Of a stretch of 64,000 nucleotides of DNA, positions 1 through 13,969 are shown piece after piece. Each line of letters starts with the position of its first letter. Position 1 is the stretch's first letter. Origin of the DNA: Boswellia sacra. Lineage: Eukaryota > Streptophyta > Magnoliopsida > Sapindales > Burseraceae. The stretch lies in NCBI GenBank assembly GCA_013180625.2, contig SNVD02002702.1, forward strand, positions 1 to 64,000. Direction: 5' to 3'. The translations under genes were made by a program, and so were the position numbers. The notes beneath the pieces are model-generated. The model worked only from the letters and a program-made list of their open reading frames with translations. It did no database searches and was not told where the DNA came from.

Positions 1-106
1 TGGAAATACAAATTCAATTAGAATCAATCCTCGTGGGAACGATATCTTACTTATCACTTTATTACTTGTGCGACTAGTATACTTGCTAGTTTCGAACGCA
101 TCACAA
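1..106 (+). repeat. possible retroelement-derived fragment
   Basis: The wording of this stretch (a 'cctcgtgggaacgatatc' tract followed by a long AT-rich run) resembles the 3' part of some plant LTRs, but no LTR end, primer site or coding sequence is visible. It abuts the TRIM-like element that starts at about 107. Weak call. Confidence 0.25.
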
Positions 107-182
107 ATCCATGAGGGTTTAGACCCAAAGTGTACAATATCATATCAATATAGAGTTTTATATGGTCCATAGTTCCAACAAG

Positions 183-194
183 TGGTATTAGAGC
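183..194 (+). other. primer binding site of the TRIM-like element
   Basis: TGGTATTAGAGC, one change from the plant consensus TGGTATCAGAGC complementary to initiator methionine tRNA, two bases after the LTR end at 180. Confidence 0.6.
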
Positions 195-428
195 TTAGGC
201 TCAGACTTAGCGAGGAGAATACGCGATGGAAATTTTCAGAGTGTCAAACGAAGTTGGTGGGCCTTGGTTAAGCTTACGATTGGATCCATGGATAGGCTTT
301 ATTTGTCAACTGGATAGAGCAAGCTCTCGTGATACGTTGTTCCTTGATAGAGCAAGAGGATAGGCAATCGTTTGGGGGGAGGCCTTGAAAAAATACATAA
401 ACGTATGGTCCTTTGTTTGAGGGGAGAT

Positions 429-616
429 TGTTGGGTGTGCAACCAAAGTTTCACATTGTCTAGACATAGGGAGGATCATAGACATATAAGTATGGACAAG
501 TACTCTATTGGTATAAGGCCTTTTGGGTAGAATTCAAAAACAAATCTATGAAGGTTAGGCTTAAAGTGGACAATATCATACCAATGTGGAGTTTTATGTG
601 GCTCAAAATCCTAACA
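429..616 (+). repeat. 3' LTR of the TRIM-like element
   Basis: Begins TGTTGGG and ends CCTAACA, directly preceded by a purine-rich tract. Its last 80 bp match 107-180. Confidence 0.55.
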
Positions 617-1329
617 ACCTATGTATTCCAAAGTTGTTACACTTGCTTTGCTTCGGAGAGTTCCTTACGACCTAAGGAAGAACGTTCATATTTCTAGTCC
701 CTTGCAAATGATGATTGGGCGAGATCCATGTTTGTTTGTAAAGGAATTAATGACAAAAGAAGAAGGAAGTTGGGAGTCCTACATTCGAGATTTAATCGAA
801 TTATAGGTGCTGCCTAGTTATCGTATAATCTCTTACATTCTGAATTCTCCACAAGAATTTTGATTGATTGCAAAAAATTGAATAACTTGATTCTTGATTC
901 CATTGTAGGTGATTCAAGAAGAGGGTAAAGTAATGCTAATTCATGTATTTAATCCTTTTGGCGCTCAATAAAATTGCTGGATACAGATGATTGACCGAGT
1001 GTTAGGGACACCACAGCTGTACGTAGAGCTTCTAACATATAAATTATTCAAATACTTGCGGAAATCTCCTTGCCATGGGCACCATATATACTAAATTTTA
1101 AGTTTATTAGGGAGCTTATTCTCCAACAAAATTTTCCAAATTAATTATCTTATATTCTGATGGGACAATTTTAGTAAAATGTTATCACCTCCAAGATTAA
1201 TTAGTATTTAAACTTAATTTTATTCGGTGGATGTTTAAGGAAATCGGTCTCCTGCTGACAAGTAGAACCTACATTTCTGAATAAGTACTACAAACAAAAA
1301 CTAACCGAATTTCACTTTAAACTTTTTCC
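617..1329. other. intergenic, no recognised gene
   Basis: An open frame at 621-806 (+, 61 codons) shows no family I recognise and no splice or promoter context. The rest is AT-rich with no repeat or RNA structure that I could see. Confidence 0.4.
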
Positions 1330-1425
1330 TTCGGCTTCCATCTTCTTGCAAAGATAAAGATGCGGATGTTTATTATAAGTATCACAATAGTAAATATAGG
1401 AACAACGATGATGATGACAGTTCGA
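1330..1425 (-). pseudogene. orphan transmembrane exon of a CRK kinase
   Basis: Read on the minus strand, this gives a hydrophobic run (TVIIIVVPIFTIVILII) followed by a basic juxtamembrane tail (ARRWKPK). That is the pattern encoded by exon 2 of cysteine-rich receptor-like kinases, as in the intact gene at 11052-13969. No DUF26 exon is visible upstream and no kinase exons lie downstream within the window, so it is a remnant of another member of the array extending beyond the left edge, or a stray duplicated exon. Confidence 0.6.
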
Positions 1426-1799
1426 GCTACGTTACTAATTTTTGCTGCAAAAATATCGAAATCATTAGCTAATCAAAAGCAGCGGCATACTGAGAGCAGA
1501 AGTTTACTGCTCGTCTTAAATTTATGGATATATAATTTATGCTCGTCTTAAATTTTCCAACGTTAGGGATCCTTTCATAAGATCACAAGGTGCACAAAAC
1601 ATTAAATCAATGAGAAATGGTGATTGCTTTTCAATTTTAGAACAAGTGGAAAAATACAGAGTCATGCGCTCAGATTGAATTTTAAGAATAGTTCTACTTT
1701 TGTCGGTTCCAACAGAAAATCCAATAGTGAAAACAAAATGGAAAGAAGCTGCATCTTAAATGGATACCTTTCAGTTGGTGGAGATAACGGCGGTGATGG
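1426..1799. other. no recognised gene
   Basis: Between the orphan transmembrane exon and the last exon of the first CRK pseudogene. Short open frames (for example 1624-1848 +) look like chance readings; nothing else is supported. Confidence 0.4.
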
Positions 1800-2399
1800 C
1801 TGTGACTTAGTAGAAATAACAGCTGGGTTTATAAATTCTCCCTCCTAGCTTCCCCTCACTCTGGAAGAGTGAGTGAGTAGCCATTAAGCATGAGAACAAC
1901 TGAAGCCATGTTTGCTACGTCAGCTACATTTTCTTGTACTCATATCCATCCGATGTGAATGCATCTCATTACTTCAGTTCTGGAACCGGATCTCAAGGCC
2001 GGATCCACAAGATTTAAAGCTGTTTCTTTCCTCCAATTTTCCAAGCCTGGAAGAATTTAGCAATGCCACACATGTAACATCAGAGAAGGAAGCACATTCT
2101 GTTTCGTCTACAAGCACATTCTGTTTCGTCTACATAAATAATTAATAATGGTCTCATAATTCAAAAGAGATATGTACCCAGATGAAATTAATACTTGCAC
2201 AGCTTAGAAGGTCTTCCATGTTATCCCTATTTCGGAAAAATTATTTTTCTGACCGCTTACAATCTCCGGAATTAACACGCCAAAGCTAAAGACATCTGAC
2301 TTCACCGAAAAACTACTCATGCATTGCATATTTTGGAGCCATATATCCACTGCATGATGACATCAATACAGTTTAATATACCAATTTTGGATTGAATTG

Positions 2400-2635
2400 T
2401 GTTGGTATAAAAGAACAAAAGAGAGTGTTTTGTGAACTATGGAAAAGACTTATTTTATTTAGCTTCATAGCTCTCAATTTATACAGCATAGACTTGAATT
2501 TAAAATGCAGAAATATCTGCTTCAAAACAGAAAATATATGCTAAAATCTTAACAACTATTGACTACTTTATTTTCCTAAAGAATAGCTCAAATTGAAACT
2601 AAATGTTGACAGCTTCAAAGTCATAACAATCAATA
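2400..2635 (-). repeat. 3' LTR of the young copia element
   Basis: On the plus strand it starts TGTTGGTATAAAAG and ends CAATCAATA. It is preceded by target duplication AATTG. It overlaps the last codons of the polyprotein, whose stop lies at 2630-2632. Confidence 0.9.
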
Positions 2636-5600
2636 CTCCTCCTTGGCTTTGGAGCTGCAAACGCCAAGTTTTTGCCTCAAGAATTCATATCTAGCTTTAG
2701 GCAATGCCTTTGTTAGAATATCAGCACTTTGATTCTCTGTTTTGCAATGAATCAGCTGCACTTCTCCTTCCTTTTGTACTTCCCTGAGAAAGTAAAACTT
2801 TATTTTGAAGTGTTTGGTTTTACCATGGACCACAGGATTGTTTGCTATTGAAATTGCAGCTTGGTTGTCTACAAAAATTTGTGTGCTTTCTTCTTGCTCT
2901 ATATGCAGGTCTGCCATAAGTTTTCTGATCCAAAGTGCTTGATTTGCAGCAGCAGTAGCTGCGACATACTCTGCTTCAGCTGTGGATTGTGCTACTATTT
3001 CTTGTTTCTTCGAACACCAAGAAAAAATTCCAAAGCCAAAACTAAAACAATAACCTGAGGTGCTTCGCATGTCATCAACGCATCCAGCCCAGTCGCTATC
3101 CGAATAACCATGGAGAGCGAAATTTTCGACTCGATTGAACTTTATTCCATAATCAATTGTGCCTTTAACATATATGAGAATTCTCTTTGCTGCCTGAAAA
3201 TGAATTGTACTTGCACAGTACATGTACCTAGATAGTAAACTCACAGCATACACGATGTCCGGCCTGGTTGCGGTCAAGTACATTAGACAACCAATTAAAC
3301 TCCTATAGAGCCCTTCATCTACCTTTTCAGCTCCATCTTCTTTGCTGAACTTTTCCTTTTGATTCATCGGAGTTGGAGTCGACTTGCAACCTTCCATGTT
3401 AAATTTTTTGAGGACTTCATTTGCATATTTTTGTTGGCACACAAAAATTTCATGTTGCATCTGCTGAATTTGCATGCCAAGGAAGAAAGTCATCTTGCCA
3501 AGATCTGTCATCTCAAAAACATCTTTCATTTCTCCTTTAAATTTGTCAATCAGCTCCTTTTTGCTTCCTGTAACAAGCAAATCATCAACATAAAGAGACA
3601 CCACAACTATTTCATTATCAACCTTCTTGGTGTATAAAGTAAATTCACTTAGACATTTTTCAAAGCCTAAGTTCACCAAGTGTGCATCAATTCGGCTGTA
3701 CCAAGCCCTTGGTGCTTGCTTTAAGCCATAAAGGGCTTTTTTTAAACGAAACACCTTCTCTTCATGTCCTTGAACTGAAAATCCTTGTGGTTGCTCGACA
3801 AAAATTTCTTCCTCCAAATACCCATTTAAAAAGGCCGACTTGACATCCATTTGATGTACAACCCAACCCTTTTGTGCAGCAAGAGCAAGCAGCATCCTTA
3901 TTGTATCTAATCTTGCCACAGGAGCGAACGTTTCAGAGAAATCCACGCCGAACATTTGAGCATATCCCTTGACTACAAGCCTGGCCTTGTGCTTGTTTAT
4001 AGAACCATCAGAATTGAGCTTGGTTCTATAAACCCATTTCACTCCTATAGCTTTCTTGTCTTTTGGTCTATCCACAAGTTCCCAAGTTTGGTTCTTTTCA
4101 ATCATGTTGAGCTCCTCCTTCATTGCAGCCATCCATCTTTGATCAGTTGCAGCTTCTTCATATCCTGCAGGCTCCATTACAGCAACATTACACCTTTGAT
4201 AAATATAAGAAAAAGATTGAGTTCCTCTGACAGCTACATCATCGATATCATCATTATTTTCATGAATCTGAAACTTCTTGTCAATTTTTATCTTCTCATC
4301 AATTTCCCAGCTCCAACTGTCTTTCTCATGGAATTGGACGTCTCTGCTGATGATCACTTTGTTGCTTTTTGGTAAGTAGATTCTGTAAGCTTTTGAGGTT
4401 GAGCTGTAGCCTACAAAAACTCCCGGTTCTGCCTTTTTGTCCAACTTGTCTCTCTTAACCTGATGAATGTAAGAGAAACACAAACAACCAAAGGTTTTTA
4501 GATTGATTAACTCTGGTTTGTAGCCATACCATGCTTCAAATGGAGTTTTTCTATGCAAAGCTTTTGTTGGCAGCCTGTTGAGAAGATACACAGCTGTATT
4601 TGCAGCTTCAGCCCAAAACTTCTTTGGTAGCACTTTGTCATGAAGTAAACACCTTGTCATCTCCATAACTATTCTGTTTTTTCTCTCCACGACGCCGTTT
4701 TGTTGCGGTGTATAAGGTGCAGTTAACTGATGTTCGATTCCGGCATCTTGACAAAAAAGATTAAACTTTTTTTAGGTATATTCAGTTCCGTTGTCAGATC
4801 TGATCATCTGCATCTTACAACCGCTTTGAGTTTCGACCCAAGCTTTGAACTTCCAAAATATGTCAGCTACCTCAGATTTAAATTTTAGAAAATAAATCCA
4901 GCAAATCCTTGTGTGATCATCAATGAAAAGGACATAATACTTACTACCATTTAATGATGGTGTACTCATGGGTCCTCCTACATCTGTATGTATAAGTTGC
5001 AGCTTTTGAACAGCCCTCTATGTCGCTTTTTGTGGAAAAGGAAGTCTCGCCTGCTTTCCATATTGACAGGCTGCACATGTAGGAAGCTCCTTCTCTAATT
5101 TCGGTAAACCTTTTGCAAGGTTGTTCTTCATCATAAAAAGTACAGCGTCATGATGAAAATGTCCCAGTCTCTTATGCCAAAGCAATGCATTGTCATCCTC
5201 TTTGTGCACAGCAGCCAACTCTTCTTGCGTTAAATCCAACGCAAAGCTTTTGTCTTTCATTTGAATTTTGAATGCATCTCTGCCTTCTACATCTTTAATA
5301 ATGCAGTTTTTGTTTTCAAATAGCACTTTATATCCTTTTTCCACAAGCTGAGCAACACTCAAAAGATTTTGATCAATTTCAGGAACATATAGAACATCAG
5401 GAATTAGTTTCAAACCTGCGTGGCCTTGAATTGCCACTGTTCCTTTGCCTTTTACAGCAATATATGCTCCATTTCCAATTCTAACCCTGGAAATGGCAGT
5501 CTGATCAAGCTCTTTGAAGAGTTCACGATCAAAAGTCATATGGTTTGTACAACCGCTATCGATCAACCAGCTTTCAGTTGAGCTGTTACTGGTGAAACAC

Positions 5601-6535
5601 GACGCCACAAACATTTGCTCTTCTTCTTGTTGATTTTGAGCAGCCTTAGCTTCTCCTTGTCGCTGTTGAGACTTGCATATTTTTTCCATATGTCCTAACT
5701 GACCACACTTGTTGCATCTGGCATCTGGCCTCCACCAGCACCTCTTTTGCGGATGATTGGTTTTTTTGCAGTGAGGACATGATGGAAAAGTTTGAGTGTT
5801 GTTGTTGTCCGCAGAACCTTTAGGCTTACTGTAAGTATACTGCTTCTTTTTGTTGTTTTTTCCACCATTGTTACTCTGCAACTTGGCTTGAAAAGCACCG
5901 TCTACAGTTCCTTCTTGCCTCATAAGTCTCCTTTGTTCATGTGCCTGCAACGCATTCAACACCTCTGCCAAGGTGATGCTTGACAGATATTTTGAATTCT
6001 CCAAAGATGATATAGTTGCCTCAAATTTTTCAGGAATTGTGACTAATATTTTTTGCACAATCCTAGAATCAGAAAAGTCAGTACCAAGGAGTCTTACATT
6101 ATTTGCGATGCCGAGCAATCTGTTAGAGTACTCCTTAATTGTTTCTGATTCCTTCATCTTTTGCACCTCGAATTCTCTAATTAGATTCATCGCCCGCATT
6201 CCTTTGACCCTCTCGTTTCCTTCATACTCCTGCTTTAAGAAATCCCAGATTTCCTTGGCTGTTTTCATCATCATTATTCTATTGAAAATAGTAGGCGAGA
6301 TAGCCATGAACAAGCTAGATTTTGCTTTTGATTTTCTTTGCTTCCTCTCCTTGTGATTTTTCATCTGCGCAATAGTTGGATTGTCGGGTAAAAGAGGAAC
6401 TTCATAATCTTGTTCTACGGCTTCCCACAGATCATTAGCATCGAGATAAGCTTCCATCTTAACAGCCCATGGTTGATAATTTGTTCCATTGAACACAGGG
6501 GGAGTGATTGCAGTAAACTGAGTTTCTGAATCCAT
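2630..6535 (-). pseudogene. copia Gag-Pol polyprotein with two in-frame stops
   Basis: One frame of 1302 codons running from the start at 6535 to the stop at 2630. Order: Gag; CCHC zinc knuckle (CNKCGQLGHMEKIC, about residues 274-287); aspartic protease (IDSGCTNHM, about residue 326); GAG-pre-integrase with the HHCC motif (HKRLGH...CAAC); integrase catalytic core (IHTD, DNGTEY, PQQNGVVER); reverse transcriptase (YVDD, about residue 982); and RNase H (STAEAEY). This protease-integrase-RT-RNase H order is the Ty1-copia order. Two stops interrupt it: one at 5015-5017, where the family normally has tryptophan (a TGG-to-TAG change would explain it), and one at 4769-4771 in the integrase core. The frame is otherwise intact, so this copy is probably non-autonomous through point mutations. 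Confidence 0.92.
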
Positions 6536-6619
6536 TTAGAGTGAGTTGTGGTTTTGTGTTTGTGTGGGTAGGTTATAAGTGTTTAGGTTTGTGTTTTTGG
6601 TTTCTCAGATCCCTTAAGA

Positions 6620-6636
6620 TTTGGCTCTGATACCAA
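6620..6636 (-). other. primer binding site of the young copia element
   Basis: On the minus strand it reads TGGTATCAGAGCCAA three bases after the LTR end, a perfect match to the usual initiator-Met tRNA complement. Confidence 0.85.
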
Positions 6637-6638
6637 TA

Positions 6639-6874
6639 TGTTGGTATAAAAGAACAAAAGAGAGTGTTTTGTGAACTATGGAAAAGACTTATTTTATTTA
6701 GCTTCATAGCTCTCAATTTATACAGCATAGACTTGAATTTAAAATGCAAAAATATCTGCTTCAAAACAGAAAATATATGCTAGAATCTTAACAACTATTG
6801 ACTACTTTATTTTCCTAAAGAATAGCTCAAATTGAAACTAAATGTTGACAGCTTCAAAGTCATAACAATCAATA
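6639..6874 (-). repeat. 5' LTR of the young copia element
   Basis: Differs from the 2400-2635 copy at two positions by eye. Followed by the target duplication AATTG at 6875-6879. Confidence 0.9.
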
Positions 6875-8108
6875 AATTGTTATAGATCGCTTTATGATTG
6901 TAGGCAAATTATTTTCTTTCTTTTTATTTCCAGGATAGTTTGTTCTGATACTTACTTGGTTCCCACAATCCTACTGGTGTCACTGTTAGTTTGAACCATC
7001 TGAAACAATCTTGCCATAACAAAATCTGCAATTTCTAATTTCATGATCTCTGCATCTAGCAAAATGTTAATAGCTTTGAGATCTCCATGAATTATATTTA
7101 ACCTAGAATCTTCGTGAAGATAGAGTTGTCCTTGAGCAACTTTATATCGCCTTTCCCAATCCAATCCAATTGAATACGTTTCATTGAATCTACACATTTA
7201 AACAAGTAGATGATTCACATAATTAAAACAAGAACAAACAACAGAAATCATAGACTTTTTTTTTTGTGTGGAAGAGATGTAGCCCCAACAAATGAAACAT
7301 CTGTACATGTTAATTTATCAAATATGAACTAATCAAGGCTTGTGTTAAGCATAGACTCATAGATGAGAAGCCTTCAATCACCTTCCAAGCAGAAACCAAG
7401 GAGCCTAACCAAATTCCTGTGTTGAAGCTGGCCACTAATAGGACTTTGTTCTTAAATTCTAGATTTCCTTGGACAGCCTTTTCACTACTACATCTTGTCC
7501 ATTCGAAAGCGTGCCCCGAAATTAGAGCAGAACAAAAGCATAAATTAACTAATTTGAATATGATTCTCGAAAAATTGAATTGGAATAGCAATTCCTTGCG
7601 GGAGATATTTCATTGCCTTGTAAACAGCACCAAATCCTCGCCGCCGAAGCTTATCTGCCGCAACTCTGATAGTGCTAAAATCGTATTGCAAGGACTCAGC
7701 AGTCATCCGCAGCTTCACAAGTGAAAAATGTAAGCACAAAATACGTATAAAGTGAGTCACGATGAGTCAATAAGCATATGGGTTCATTCTAATAATAATG
7801 CAATATTATGACCTCGAAAAAGAGTTTCAATCTGAAAAAATATAGAAATTTATGATCTCTTTTCTATCTAATTCATGAGGGTAACTAATTAAGAACTATT
7901 ATGTTGCAGTCCATAAGTGACTAGAGGAAGTTTGTGAAAACCTGTGTTGTTGTGGTACTGCATTATAAGTACTTCTTAGTTTTGGTCTTCCGGTATGAAA
8001 GGAGCCACTTCTAACTTACTTTCAACTTTCCTCTGGGACTTTCTCATCAATTTGAGAAAAGATACAGATGAAGATGGTCAATACCATGAAAGTAACTACC
8101 ATCTTTCC

Positions 8109-8994
8109 CTGCAAAAGTAATGTGAATCAATATGAAATTATACTGACCGGATTATACAGAGACAAAATTATATGGGGAAAGAAAGGAAATAATTGACTCT
8201 CATTGACTTTATAAGCCACTTCTAACTTACTTTCAACTTTCCTCAATCATCTTTATTCTGTGTTGTGAGCAAAGATTTGGATCTTAGATAGAATCCAACC
8301 TTCTACAAATATTGTAATATGCATGGAGCATAATATTGCGGGGAAGTATCAACATATTTCACAGTGCAATATATTTGAACCACTGAATTGAAACACTTGA
8401 ATGCTTAGGATTAAATTTTATGTACATTTTATATTATCTCAACCAAATAAAGAAATGAAATTTTTAGTCTAATAGTTTGAAGATAAGAGAAATAAATTGC
8501 ATGACAATTGTGGTGTCATTGATCTAAATTCATTATCATAGCGGTATGTGTTTAATGTCTTTTAACTTTATTTTTTTTTACTACCGTAAAATCACAAATA
8601 TGAAATGCACTCATATAAAAATTGATAAAAAAAATCTTGTATGTGACAAATAAAAAATAAAAATACAAATTATTTGACCTATTTAGACTATGGATTTTTT
8701 TCTTGATCATGATTTATAGACCATATGATCCCAAACTGATGTAAATTATAAACTAAAGCATATTCAAATGTTAATGAATCATCCAATGTTTACACTCCCA
8801 TTGACTGGCTCGTCCAGTTTGATAAATAGATCAAAAATCGGCCCATTCCAAGTGGACTTGTGAATATCAGATCCATTGAAACATAAAGATCCATTAGCAC
8901 GTGTTTGGGAGGCGGACTTATTTACTGGACTGGATTGTTTTCTTAAATTTAGACTTGACCCATATTTCGATAATTTTAAAGGTTGGAAGAGAAG
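8109..8994. other. intronic or intergenic CRK-derived sequence, no gene
   Basis: The part next to the transmembrane exon (about 8110-8230) is similar to 40298-40400, as expected for homologous CRK introns. The phrase 'cacttctaacttactttcaactttcct' occurs twice (about 8004 and 8216). The remainder is AT-rich without a recognisable gene. Confidence 0.5.
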
Positions 8995-9002
8995 CCTTGG
9001 AA

Positions 9003-9535
9003 TAGAAGTGACAATTCGTGTAACGTGTGTCGATCTATTTAGTAATTCGTATAATACGTGTTAATTTATTTAATTATTCGTATCGAAATATGAAACACAG
9101 ATTTGACATGATTATTAAATGTGTTACCCATGTGTTATAATAATGTCATATTTAATTCACATAATTTACTTAATTGTTTAACCTAATTATACATAATACA
9201 TCATATTCTATATATTTATATAAATTAAAATTAATTTTAGAATATCAATAATTTTTAGAATAAAAATTATTAAAATCATTATAATATACTATTATGTAAT
9301 TTAATTTACTTTATAATATAAAATTTTCAGTTATATAATATATATATTGTAAGTAGGTAAAAATTGATATCATTAAATGACCTTGTATGTTAAGGATTGA
9401 TAAAATATATTTAACTATTCGTGTCATTATACGAGTTGGCATCTTGAACACCTTCAACACGAATCCGACTCATTTATTAATCATGTATTGTGTTCGTGTC
9501 ATGTTTGCGTGGTATGACCTAAATTGCCATCCCTA
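9003..9535. mobile_element. hAT-type MITE (non-autonomous DNA transposon)
   Basis: The right end TTGCCATCCCTA is the typical terminus of plant hAT MITEs. The left end TAGAAGTGACAATT is a decayed version of the same inverted repeat. The interior has the 'acacgaa/tcgtgtca' wording common in these elements. The flanks CCTTGGAA (8995-9002) and CCTTGGCG (9536-9543) are a 6-of-8 match, consistent with an 8-bp hAT target duplication. Coding capacity is absent. Confidence 0.65.
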
Positions 9536-9543
9536 CCTTGGCG

Positions 9544-10873
9544 AAACCATTGTCATTGTGATGACTTTTTTTTTTCCCAAATTCTAGGAAACCCAAAAAC
9601 AATTGTCCACCTACCTAGGCAACTATGTGCAAGGCTTTTATGGACTATATTCCTCTAAGGCCTTGATTTTAAATTCAATTTTGAAATAATTTAACAATAA
9701 CAAACTTCATTTTATCAAAGGTTGCACGTCTCGTGAGTTGGTCAAACTAGTGGTACAGTGCTGGTAGGAAGGACTTTCTTATTGTGCATGTAGAAAATAC
9801 AAGTTATTTAGAGAAAAATAAAGTTAAGGGTCACATTTGGTTGAATTAGATCAGCATTTTAATTAAATACATCTATCTAATTACAATTTAATAAGTAGAT
9901 TCCGCTTTTTATTTATCAAAAGTTTGAGTGACCCCAAGTTGGTCAATAAGGACTTACTAATTGGGAAATTAAAAATTTACTAGAGGCTTAAGAATATTAG
10001 CTTGTTATTACTTACTATTGGTCTTCAAATTTTGTGAGCTGAGGTGCAAGAAGTGCTGAAATATATATCATGGAAATATATTAATTAATAATCGACTAGG
10101 ACCTCACTCGTGAAGGACAAGCGAGGAAATATATATCATTGAGATGCAATTTTTCGTTAGTGGACCAAATCAATCAATATTCAATAATGTATCTTACTCT
10201 AACAAGCACATAAATAACTTTCAACTGTATATTTATATATCCTCTTTGACTTCGAAACTTTATATTTCGTGTATGCGGCTAGCGTGTAAATAAAAGACTG
10301 TGTTAATAAATTTTTTAACCCATTTGTTTGGTGACAATATTAAATATTGGACAAGTTTATCAATAGATGATTTACATAACATTAAGTTACTCAGTGGAGA
10401 ATGAAGAAAAGTCAAGTTGGGTAGCTTTTTTTTTTTTTGTAACTGTTTAAATATTGTGAAGTCAGTGTAAAATAATTATAAAATATAACTTATTATTAAA
10501 AAAAGTTATATCTATTTACCAAGGTCTTGAATAAAAATCAAATTAATGATAAGTACTCATGGACACACCTATCCATAATCTAATTCTAATCATTTTCTAG
10601 TCATTATTTCATGTAATTCTATAATTGAGATGAATGATGAGTTGGCATCTTAAAAACAATTTTTTTTTTTTTTTTTATGAAACCTAATATATAAATAGAG
10701 GTTATCTACGAAAATCTAAAATTTGGTATAACATATTCTAAGCGGTCAAGTAGACATGGATCCGGAATCAAATTACAACATAATCTATAACCAGAGATGT
10801 GAGACATACCAAATTTAAGCAAAAACACCAATGAAAGGATCTTTTCATTGTTTCTCTACTAGCAATCTTAGAA

Positions 10874-10922
<49 letters not shown>

Positions 10923-11051
10923 TTCTAAGCCAGAGCAGAGTTAGAATTTCTATAGTTAAACCCCAAATGTAACATATTAGACCAAAACAATTTAGCATTT
11001 CAGCCCAAACAATATGCTTAATATTCTCATTTTCATACTTTATTGCTAAAA
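9544..11051. other. AT-rich intergenic region
   Basis: Lies between the hAT MITE and the end of the intact CRK gene. I see poly-T tracts and one long AT microsatellite (10876-10919), but no gene, RNA or further element. Confidence 0.5.
10876..10919. repeat. (AT)n microsatellite
   Basis: About 22 uninterrupted AT dinucleotides. The peptide of alternating Ile and Tyr that can be read across it is an artefact. Confidence 0.95.

Positions 11052-13969
<2,918 letters not shown>

Larger units (their letters stand above)
107..616 (+). mobile_element. TRIM-like miniature LTR retrotransposon, 5' LTR incomplete
   Basis: A short LTR-type unit without coding capacity. A likely complete 3' LTR (429-616, 188 bp, TGTTGG...CTAACA) is similar to the sequence at 107-180, which is the end of the 5' LTR (both contain 'gtacaatatcat' or 'ggacaatatcat' followed by a similar tail ending in AACA). 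Two bases after position 180 comes TGGTATTAGAGC (183-194), one mismatch from the usual initiator-Met tRNA primer site. The purine tract GAGGGGAGAT (419-428) lies directly before the 3' LTR. The internal part is only about 248 bp, which fits TRIM elements. The outer part of the 5' LTR is replaced by unrelated sequence, so this copy is truncated. Confidence 0.6.
2400..6874 (-). mobile_element. young Ty1-copia retrotransposon, nearly complete
   Basis: Full-length element on the minus strand with 236-bp LTRs (2400-2635 and 6639-6874) that differ at only two positions by my comparison, and a 5-bp target duplication AATTG (2395-2399 and 6875-6879). The primer site TGGTATCAGAGCC reads on the minus strand at about 6620-6636. 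The polypurine tract AAGGAGGAG lies directly before the 3' LTR at about 2636-2644. One reading frame spans gag to RNase H with two premature stops. Two differences in 236 bp indicate a recent insertion. On the element strand the LTR begins TATTGA rather than the usual TG; that boundary follows from the target duplication and the purine tract. Confidence 0.93.
1800..8108 (-). pseudogene. CRK receptor kinase pseudogene, interrupted by a copia element
   Basis: A degenerate cysteine-rich receptor-like kinase whose pieces keep the exon order of the intact copy: transmembrane exon (about 7975-8108), start of the kinase domain (about 7545-7720, readable as QYDFSTIRVAADK and GFGAVYK), the 'EFKN' exon (about 7340-7510), the catalytic-loop exon (about 6950-7195), the 'GYMAP' exon (about 2200-2345) and the last exon (about 1800-2065, RCIHIG and SVVLMLN). 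It is clearly dead. The catalytic loop reads HGDLK instead of HRDLK, DFG is changed to DFV, and several frameshifts and stops occur (for example within 2220-2340 and at the former 'GLLCVQEN'). No DUF26 exon was found upstream of 8108. A young copia element (2400-6874) sits in the intron between the catalytic-loop and GYMAP exons. Confidence 0.8.

Noticed and set aside
621..806. 61-codon open frame at the left end
   Set aside because: No recognisable domain, homologue or gene context; not called as a gene.
10768..10998. Minus-strand frame with an Ile-Tyr repeat
   Set aside because: It crosses the (AT)n microsatellite; no family similarity.
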